A DNA stretch of 7,106 nt from Candidatus Aminicenantota bacterium (GTDB lineage: Bacteria > Acidobacteriota > Aminicenantia > Aminicenantales > Aminicenantaceae), in NCBI GenBank assembly GCA_023135995.1, contig JAGLRY010000296.1, positions 1 to 7,106 of the forward strand, read 5' to 3'. The notes below the pieces were generated by a model. It saw only the letters and a program-made list of their open reading frames with translations. It was not told where the DNA came from and made no database searches. The first letter of the stretch is position 1. The number at the start of each line of letters is the position of its first letter. The translations under genes were made by a program, and so were the position numbers. Of the stretch, positions 1 to 5,482 are shown one piece after another.

Positions 1-2
1 TG

Positions 3-1682
3 TTGACCAAAATGCTGATTGATTCCTTTGAAGAAAATCCCGACGTTCCTTCTCTCAAGTGGGTCTTGAGGCGGGATGCTATCATTGTCTTTCGCAATAT
101 CATATCACGCCGCAGCGCAGTACTCGCTGAATTCAGTTTTCTAAAGTACATCGATGATTTGATTCACGATAAGAGGAAAAATTCTGTTGCTCTCCCAACA
201 GCCGGTTTTTTTGCTGAGCTTGACCATCTTTTTCGCGGCATTTCTGGCCGGGCAGAGGTGTATCCCGAGAGTGCGCCCGCGTTCGCCAAATACCATGGCG
301 CTAAAGCGGCGAAACTCCGGTCAGCCAATCTTTCCCGGATGGCTAGATCTGTGGAAAAATTTAGCACACGGTACCCTAGTGGCCTTGATGAGGATACTAA
401 ACGACGCCGGTACAAAAACAAGCAAAGGATTCTTCGATTTTTTGATGCCACTGGTTCTGAATGGGACAATTGGCGATGGCAGGTCCGCCATATCATCAGG
501 GATGTGGAGACACTGAGTACGCTGGTAAGGCTCACAGATGAAGAATACGAAGCCGTGAATTTAGCCAAAAAATATAGAATACCATTCGGTATTACTCCTC
601 ACTATCTGTCTTTAATAGATCTCGAGCCCGATCAAGGAAGAGATCAGGGCATCCGGACTCAAGTGATCCCGTCGTTGTACTACATCAACAGATTGAAGAA
701 ATTCAAATCTAGCGATGAAGGTTCATTGGATTTCATGCTGGAACGGGACACCTCACCTATAGAGGGTATTACCAGGCGTTATCCTAAGATCGCCATCCTA
801 AAGCCCGTATTGACCTGTCCCCAGATTTGTGTCTACTGCCAAAGAAACTGGGAGATCGAAGATGTTTACTCACGTGCAGCCATACTTCCGAAATCCAAAA
901 TTCAGAAAGCTCTGGATTGGATAGCCAAGACTCCCGAGATCAACGAGGTTCTTATCACAGGGGGAGATCCATTTCTATTGTCCAATGAAAGGCTAGAAAA
1001 TCTGCTCTTTAAGCTTTCGCGTATGGATCATATCCAGAGGATCAGAATAGGCACACGAATGCCTGTAACGTTACCGCAACGGATCACCGACACACTGGTC
1101 AAGGACATCAACCATTTTCATATTCCTGGAAAAAGAGAGATCCTTATCGTATCTCATTTCGAACACCTGTATGAGATCACTCCACAATCTGTAGAAGCGG
1201 TCCAAAAATTCCGGCGTTATGGAATAGAGGTCTATAATCAGCTAGTGTATACTTTTTTCAATTCGCGTAAATTCGAGGCCGCTGCTCTGCGAAACCATTT
1301 GCGCTTGATCGGAGTCACTCCTTACTACACATTCAACGCCAAAGGGAAAGAAGAGACGAACGAGTTTCGTGTTCCCATTTCTCGACTGCTTCAAGAACAG
1401 GAGGAAGAAGCCAGGCTCATGCCGGGCACCGTCAGAACCGATGAAATTGTGTTTAATGTTCCGGGTTTAGGGAAAAATTATCTGCGTGCGCTTCAACATC
1501 ATGATGTCATATCTATTCTTCCTGACGGCTGCCGTGTTTATGAGTTTCATCCCTGGGAAAAAAAGCTGGCTTTGGCCGATACCTATGTCTACACGGATGT
1601 TTCTATCTATGACTATTTGCAAAGGCTCAAAGGTATTGGGGAGAACGTGTCTGATTACAGAACCATCTGGTATTACTACTGA
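3..1682 (+). CDS. KamA-family radical SAM, PLP-dependent aminomutase-like protein (5' end uncertain)
   Basis: This protein belongs to the lysine 2,3-aminomutase (KamA) group of radical SAM enzymes, which use a [4Fe-4S] cluster, S-adenosylmethionine and PLP to move an amino group between adjacent carbons. Seen here: the CxxxCxxC cluster motif at C272, C276 and C279, GGDP at 320-323 (SAM binding), an R-x-G-T-R-x-P-V strand near 348-355, SHFEH at 384-388 and a PGLGK motif with the likely PLP lysine K491. Arg281, just after the cluster, matches the arginine that binds the substrate carboxylate in lysine 2,3-aminomutase. A typical KamA entry segment (W-x-x-W-x-W-Q) lies at 154-160, so about 150 residues before it are an extension absent from short family members. 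The only other cysteine is C510, so the C-terminal zinc site of classic enzymes is missing. The side-chain-binding aspartates also look replaced, so the substrate is unknown. The frame is open to the window edge; TTG at 3 and ATG at 12 are possible starts, but the gene may begin upstream. It overlaps the convergent transporter gene by 7 bases. Confidence 0.85.
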   Translation: MTKMLIDSFEENPDVPSLKWVLRRDAIIVFRNIISRRSAVLAEFSFLKYIDDLIHDKRKNSVALPTAGFFAELDHLFRGISGRAEVYPESAPAFAKYHGAKAAKLRSANLSRMARSVEKFSTRYPSGLDEDTKRRRYKNKQRILRFFDATGSEWDNWRWQVRHIIRDVETLSTLVRLTDEEYEAVNLAKKYRIPFGITPHYLSLIDLEPDQGRDQGIRTQVIPSLYYINRLKKFKSSDEGSLDFMLERDTSPIEGITRRYPKIAILKPVLTCPQICVYCQRNWEIEDVYSRAAILPKSKIQKALDWIAKTPEINEVLITGGDPFLLSNERLENLLFKLSRMDHIQRIRIGTRMPVTLPQRITDTLVKDINHFHIPGKREILIVSHFEHLYEITPQSVEAVQKFRRYGIEVYNQLVYTFFNSRKFEAAALRNHLRLIGVTPYYTFNAKGKEETNEFRVPISRLLQEQEEEARLMPGTVRTDEIVFNVPGLGKNYLRALQHHDVISILPDGCRVYEFHPWEKKLALADTYVYTDVSIYDYLQRLKGIGENVSDYRTIWYYY

Positions 1683-2908
1683 TGGCTTTCCCCCATTCCC
1701 TCCAGTGTTTCCCCCTCCAGACGTGCGACGATCACAGCTCCACAGCTATCGCTCAAGACATTGATTGTTGTCCGGAACATATCCAGAATTCGATCCACTG
1801 CCAGGATGATGGCCACTCCCTCTAAGGGAAGACCTACAGCTTTCAATATGATAGACATCATAACCATCCCGCTCATGGGTACACTTGCAGCACCAATGGA
1901 GGCCAAGAGAGCAGTGATGACGACCATGAATTGTGCGCCCACCGAGAGTTCAAACCCATAGACTTGTGCGATGAATATCGTTGCTACACATTCGTACAGG
2001 GCGGTTCCGTCCATATTGACAGTGGCCCCGATAGGCAAGACAAAGTTGGAGACTTTCTCGGATACTCTGGAATTTCCTGTGACGGCTTTCATCGTGAGGG
2101 GGAGCGTCACAATAGTCGAGCAGGTCGAAAACGCCATGAGCAAAGCCGAAGGCATTCCTTTGTAGTGTTTGAGAGGATTTACCCTGGCCGCTATGGATAG
2201 GAGTAAGGGTAAGTTCAAGGAGGCATGGATCGCCAAACCCAAGAGAACGACAAGGAAGTAAAAACCGAGTGATTTGAACGCCTCGAATCCGGTTTTGGCG
2301 ACGATGCGGGAAATGATGCCAAAAACACCCAATGGAGCACTCCAGACGACAAACAGGGTCAGTTTCATCATGGTCTCGAAGGCTGCCTGGAAAAAATCGG
2401 TGAGATGGCCCCTCGGTTTTGCGGAAAGCTTGGTGACAAAAAATCCGAAGAGAACGGAAAAAAAGATGATGGGGAGGACGTCTCCGCTAGCCATCGCAGC
2501 AAACGGATTCTCCGGGATCAAATTTATGAGGAGACTCCCCAATCCCTGCTCTGTAGCTGCGATCGTCTCCGGACTGCTTTCAAGGCCGATCTTGGCGCCC
2601 ACTCCTGGCTTGAAAGCATTCACTAAAACGAGACCGGTGAGTATGGCCATCAAACTGCTGACGATATAATAGGCAAAAGTCTTGCTGCCCAGGCGGCCAA
2701 GCCCGGCAGCGCTTCCGACACTCACGACTCCTGAGATGATGGAAGTGATGATCAGCGGCATTATGGCCATTCGTAAGAGACGGAGAAATATCTCGGCCAG
2801 GGGATTAGCGACAGGTGTAATGCTCTCCCCAAAAACCCAACCGGCAATGATCCCCAAGAAAAAGCCGATAAATATGTAGTGTGTGAGAGTGAGCTTCTTG
2901 TGTGTCAT
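1676..2908 (-). CDS. Dicarboxylate/amino acid:cation symporter (GltP/EAAT family)
   Basis: This is an inner-membrane secondary transporter of the DAACS family, which takes up glutamate, aspartate or C4-dicarboxylates with sodium ions or protons. The 410-residue length is normal. Visible landmarks are a hydrophobic first helix after MTHKK, a serine/threonine-rich HP1 tip at 261-265 followed by TLP, the cation-site motif NMDGT at 298-302, the HP2 loop ASIGAASVP at 336-344, and the helix-8 signature D372, D376, R379, T380, N383, D387. By analogy with GltPh (D394, R397, T398, N401, D405), the Asp-Arg pair argues for an acidic substrate, and the intact NMDGT, N383 and D387 fit sodium coupling, though proton-coupled relatives share them. 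The chosen ATG gives the expected N-terminus. An AGAAGGA ribosome-binding sequence (2923-2929) lies 14 bases upstream, which is long; an in-frame CTG at 2915-2917 sits closer but would be unusual. A strong promoter candidate lies about 100 bases upstream. Exact substrate is not decided by the sequence. Confidence 0.95.
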   Translation of the reverse strand: MTHKKLTLTHYIFIGFFLGIIAGWVFGESITPVANPLAEIFLRLLRMAIMPLIITSIISGVVSVGSAAGLGRLGSKTFAYYIVSSLMAILTGLVLVNAFKPGVGAKIGLESSPETIAATEQGLGSLLINLIPENPFAAMASGDVLPIIFFSVLFGFFVTKLSAKPRGHLTDFFQAAFETMMKLTLFVVWSAPLGVFGIISRIVAKTGFEAFKSLGFYFLVVLLGLAIHASLNLPLLLSIAARVNPLKHYKGMPSALLMAFSTCSTIVTLPLTMKAVTGNSRVSEKVSNFVLPIGATVNMDGTALYECVATIFIAQVYGFELSVGAQFMVVITALLASIGAASVPMSGMVMMSIILKAVGLPLEGVAIILAVDRILDMFRTTINVLSDSCGAVIVARLEGETLEGMGESHQ

Positions 2909-2922
2909 TGGATTCAGGGCAT

Positions 2923-2929
2923 TCCTTCT
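2923..2929 (-). promoter_or_regulatory. Ribosome binding site of the symporter gene, long spacing
   Basis: Read on the minus strand this is AGAAGGA, a good Shine-Dalgarno match. It ends 14 bases before the ATG at 2906-2908, longer than the usual 5 to 10. An in-frame CTG (2915-2917) is 5 bases away. An out-of-frame ATG overlapping the end of the motif reads only ATG-CCC-TGA, so it gives a two-codon frame. The ATG at 2908 remains my choice because of the family-like N-terminus. Confidence 0.5.
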
Positions 2930-3013
2930 AGGTTGAAATGGGCTAAAGACGTTTTTTTTATCATTCTGCAGGTTCTGAACAGTTGTCGATGATTAACTTA
3001 ATACAGTGCCCTA

Positions 3014-3042
3014 ACCATAATATTTTACAAATTCCCTGTCAA
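3014..3042 (-). promoter_or_regulatory. Sigma70-type promoter for the symporter gene
   Basis: On the minus strand a perfect TTGACA (-35, plus-strand 3037-3042) is followed after exactly 17 bases by TATGGT (-10, 3014-3019, four of six matches to TATAAT). Transcription would start near 3007 and give a leader of roughly 100 bases before the ATG at 2908. The spacing and the perfect -35 make this the best promoter in the window. The call rests on sequence match only. Confidence 0.6.
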
Positions 3043-3060
3043 GGATGGTCACAGCCCTGA

Positions 3061-3079
3061 AAAGATCAAGTTGATTTTT
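3061..3079. promoter_or_regulatory. Palindrome overlapping the feo -35, possible operator
   Basis: The sequence AAAnATCAAnTTGATnTTT is symmetric at 8 of 9 base pairs around position 3070, with a perfect ATCAA-g-TTGAT core at 3065-3075. It lies between the two divergent promoters and overlaps the candidate feo -35 at 3071-3076, a normal place for a repressor. It is not a Fur box. The half-sites are those of FNR (TTGAT, ATCAA), but they are in the reverse order and with a 1-base gap, so it is not an FNR site either. No regulator gene is nearby to suggest a partner, and the AT-rich flanks lower its significance. Confidence 0.3.
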
Positions 3080-3099
3080 TTAGAGAGTTTCTTTATCAT
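3071..3099 (+). promoter_or_regulatory. Candidate sigma70-type promoter for feoAB
   Basis: TTGATT (3071-3076, four of six matches to TTGACA) is separated by 17 bases from TATCAT (3094-3099, five of six matches to TATAAT). Transcription would start near 3106, leaving a leader of about 127 bases before feoA. The region is AT-rich, so a chance match is possible. I see no convincing Fur box beside it. Confidence 0.45.
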
Positions 3100-3130
3100 C
3101 ACTTGTTATATTCTTGATATTAACCTGGAT

Positions 3131-3189
3131 TATTCACGAGTCGAGGTTGCCGTAGAGGCAAGGCGTAAAGGATACAGTTTTTATGAATA
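3131..3189. repeat. 59-base element bounded by inverted repeats in the feo leader
   Basis: TATTCA at 3131-3136 is matched by TGAATA at 3184-3189, its exact reverse complement. The core is more GC-rich than its surroundings and contains a small hairpin, TTGCC (3147-3151), loop GTAGA, GGCAA (3157-3161). The whole unit lies between the candidate feo promoter and the feoA start, so it would be transcribed as part of the leader RNA. It could be a dispersed intergenic repeat or a remnant of one, or a leader structure. I recognise the style of the core but cannot confirm copies elsewhere from this window. Confidence 0.35.
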
Positions 3190-3216
3190 GTTCAGGTCAT
3201 TCAAGTTTGACAGAAA

Positions 3217-3223
3217 GAGCAGG
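3217..3223 (+). promoter_or_regulatory. Ribosome binding site of feoA
   Basis: GAGCAGG is a one-mismatch version of the Shine-Dalgarno GAGGAGG and stands 9 bases before the ATG at 3233. It supports the chosen feoA start; no closer purine-rich sequence is present. Confidence 0.45.
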
Positions 3224-3232
3224 TTCACATAA

Positions 3233-3478
3233 ATGATACAATTAACAAATGCTCCACCCGATAAACAGCTTAAGATCGTCAGCATAGGGGGAGGCCACGG
3301 GATTCACCGAAAACTTCTTTCGCTGGGCTTTCACAAAGATGATATAATTGAGCTGGATTCACGTAGCATATTCAGAGGGCCGATTCTTGTAAGAGGTTTG
3401 ACCTCCGACACGTCCGTGGCCCTGGGCAGAGGGATTGCCCGAAACATAATGGTAGAGATAGTTGGCGACAAACAATAG
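3233..3478 (+). CDS. feoA: FeoA, small SH3-like ferrous iron transport protein
   Basis: FeoA is a small cytoplasmic protein with an SH3-like fold that works with the membrane permease FeoB in ferrous iron uptake; its precise biochemical role is not settled. At 81 residues it has the normal length. The family pattern is visible as a glycine-rich start of the domain (GGGHGIHRKLLSLGF, about residues 19-33), a charged turn, RGPILVRG near 49-56, and the closing hydrophobic stretch with ALGRGIARNIMVEIVG. It starts at an ATG with a moderate ribosome binding site, and its last 17 bases overlap the start of feoB, so the two are very likely co-transcribed and translationally coupled. No FeoC-like gene follows. 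I am confident of the family, helped by the context. Confidence 0.93.
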   Translation: MIQLTNAPPDKQLKIVSIGGGHGIHRKLLSLGFHKDDIIELDSRSIFRGPILVRGLTSDTSVALGRGIARNIMVEIVGDKQ

Positions 3479-5402
3479 GCGCCCAGACATCATTTTTCTC
3501 GGCCAACCCAACTCTGGGAAGAGTGCTCTTTTTAACGCGATAGCCGGTTTAAAGGTCGATACATCCAATTTTCCCGGAACCACTGTCAAACACACCCATA
3601 GTAAAGTTAATGTGGCGGGAAAAATCTTTAACATCATCGACCTCCCGGGCACTTATTCTCTGAATCCTTCAGACGAGATAGAAAAAGTTGCTCTGAGCCA
3701 TCTGTTTTTTGAAGAGCCCGACCTGATCATTAATGTTGTGGACGCCTCGATCCTGGGAAGGAGCCTGGAACTCACCCAAGAGCTCATCGAACTGGGTTAC
3801 CCTATGATTATTGCGCTGAATATGATGGATCTGGCAGAAAAGAAGGGCATAAAAACCGATATCCAGAAACTCGAAAAGCTTTTAGGAGTACCTGTTATTC
3901 CCACTGTCGCAATCCACGGACGGGGGATAAAGAAACTCTTAGATACAGCCTTTCAGACACTGGAGGAACACAGACCTATTGCTCCTTTGAAGTGGACGCG
4001 TGATGTGGAAGAGAAGGTCGAAGAATTCCAGCGAGCGATACCGGGAAATTTTCCAGTCGTTGGGAACCGAAGGTTTGCAGCTGTCAAAATGCTTGAGGTG
4101 GGCAAACGCTTTTTTATCCAGACGTTGGAGGACATGAGCCCGGATCTCAAAAAGGCCAGGGATAAAGTCAGAGACGATTTGGAGAATATGCATGGAGTGC
4201 CCGCCTATGAAGTGATCGCTGCAGAAAGGCATCATCTGGCCGCCAAGATATTTGAGGAAAGTAGCGAGGTTGTCAGGATACGAAAAATCGGCTGGTTGGA
4301 GAGGGTGGATGACATTATTATGCATCCTTTTTTTGGCTATCTTATCCTTCTAGCTGTTTTTCTTGCCTTTTTCTTCATCATTTTTCAGGTGGGGAATCCT
4401 CTCGAGGAGCTGCTGCTCAATCCGATCAGTGGCCTCAGGATTTTTCTGTCAGGCCAACTGGGTACAGGCATCCTTTTTTATCTTTTAGATGGATTGCTAC
4501 AGGGGATAGGGGGTGGTCTGGCGATCGTTCTCCCTTATTTTTTGCCGCTCCTCTTTTTGATGTCTCTCCTGGAAGATATCGGCTATCTGGCGCGCGCCAG
4601 CTTCTTGATGGACACATTCATGCATCGCATCGGCCTCCATGGGAAATCCGTATCTCCGTTCATCCTCGGATTTGGGTGCAATGTGCCGGCCGTTATCTCC
4701 ACCCGAATTCTGGAATCCCGCAGAGACAAGGTCATCACCATACTCCTCATCCCTTTTATTCCATGTGCGGCCAGGACAACGATCATTCTCGCCCTTGTTG
4801 CCTTCTACCTGGGACCTGTCTGGGCGTTGGGTTTTTATGTGTTCAACATCATTCTACTGGGAGTGCTCGGAAGGATCATATCCTTTTTTTACAAGGAGCC
4901 TTCGCCCGGCTTGATACTCGAGATCCCTTCACTCAAAATTCCCTCTCTGAAGAATATCTGGAAAAAGACCTTTTTTCAATTGAAGGCTTTTGTAAAGTTC
5001 GCCTGGCCTGTGTTGATCGCAGGGAGTGTTGTTTTGGGGATCATGCAGTTTTTTCACCTGGACAGAGTTATTAATGTCATCCTCTCGCCCTTGGTTGAGA
5101 AAGCCCTTGGATTGCCTCAGGAGCTAGGGGTAACTCTTGTTTTCGGGTTTTTGCGCAAGGAACTCTCTCTCATCATGATGCTCCAGGCTCTGGATGTTGA
5201 CTACCACAATTTGATGTTGGCTATTACCAAAGAGCAACTCATCGTGTTTACGGTTTTTGTGAGCTTTTTTATTCCTTGCCTGTCCACTGTGGCCATCATC
5301 TGGAGGGAAGTGGGGAAGAAGATCGCCTTTCTGTCGATGGGATTAAATGTTGCCGTGGCTATCGTCCTGAGCCTTATCATCAGACTCATCATCAACATCT
5401 AG
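3462..5402 (+). CDS. feoB: FeoB, GTP-dependent ferrous iron permease
   Basis: FeoB is an inner-membrane ferrous iron transporter with a cytoplasmic N-terminal G domain. G motifs are visible: G1 GQPNSGKS (14-21), G2 around NFPGTT (36-41), G3 DLPG (60-63) and G4 NMMD (120-123); G5 is weak (TVAIHG, 148-153, where SA is usual). A charged helical region (about 165-275), corresponding to the GDI-like linker, leads to the membrane part from about 288 to the end, with roughly eight or more hydrophobic segments. The core motifs are GFGCNVP (403-409), PFIPCAART (431-439), GFLRKE (562-567) and IPCLST (604-609). At 646 residues it is shorter than E. coli FeoB (773). The start is TTG at 3462: an in-frame TAG directly precedes it (3459-3461), and no other ATG, GTG or TTG occurs before the G1 motif. 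The 17-base overlap with feoA suggests coupled translation. The PCAART and FLRKE forms differ from the E. coli-type motifs and suggest a distinct FeoB branch. Confidence 0.95.
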   Translation: MATNNRRPDIIFLGQPNSGKSALFNAIAGLKVDTSNFPGTTVKHTHSKVNVAGKIFNIIDLPGTYSLNPSDEIEKVALSHLFFEEPDLIINVVDASILGRSLELTQELIELGYPMIIALNMMDLAEKKGIKTDIQKLEKLLGVPVIPTVAIHGRGIKKLLDTAFQTLEEHRPIAPLKWTRDVEEKVEEFQRAIPGNFPVVGNRRFAAVKMLEVGKRFFIQTLEDMSPDLKKARDKVRDDLENMHGVPAYEVIAAERHHLAAKIFEESSEVVRIRKIGWLERVDDIIMHPFFGYLILLAVFLAFFFIIFQVGNPLEELLLNPISGLRIFLSGQLGTGILFYLLDGLLQGIGGGLAIVLPYFLPLLFLMSLLEDIGYLARASFLMDTFMHRIGLHGKSVSPFILGFGCNVPAVISTRILESRRDKVITILLIPFIPCAARTTIILALVAFYLGPVWALGFYVFNIILLGVLGRIISFFYKEPSPGLILEIPSLKIPSLKNIWKKTFFQLKAFVKFAWPVLIAGSVVLGIMQFFHLDRVINVILSPLVEKALGLPQELGVTLVFGFLRKELSLIMMLQALDVDYHNLMLAITKEQLIVFTVFVSFFIPCLSTVAIIWREVGKKIAFLSMGLNVAVAIVLSLIIRLIINI

Positions 5403-5451
5403 TTTCCCAATCCAAGTCCAACAGGTGACGATCGCCGTTGTCCGTGATGGA

Positions 5452-5479
5452 GCTTGGGCAGAAGGTGACATTGCCAAGC
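5452..5479. terminator. Weak hairpin between convergent feoB and uvrC
   Basis: GCTTGG at 5452-5457 pairs with CCAAGC at 5474-5479. Two further pairs (CA with TG) form if one G is bulged, leaving an 11-base loop. It lies in the 80-base gap between the two convergent stops, where a shared terminator is expected. The only T-run on the plus strand (5497-5504) starts 17 bases after the stem and is inside uvrC; on the minus strand no T-run follows. It is therefore not a standard intrinsic terminator. No better candidate is visible in the gap. Confidence 0.25.
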
Positions 5480-5482
5480 ACA

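Noticed and set aside
164..568. Antisense reading frame of 134 codons under the KamA-like gene, and similar overlapping frames elsewhere
   Set aside because: They are shadows of well-supported genes. Their products resemble no family, and they lack ribosome binding sites and independent context.
2972..2980. GTTCTGAAC palindrome in the symporter leader
   Set aside because: A 9-base palindrome without extended symmetry is expected by chance in a region this size, and it matches no operator I can name with confidence.
2909..3232. Fur box, FNR site or known metal riboswitch upstream of feoA
   Set aside because: No sequence close to the Fur consensus is present, the TTGAT/ATCAA half-sites have the wrong order and spacing for FNR, and I see no riboswitch core that I know.
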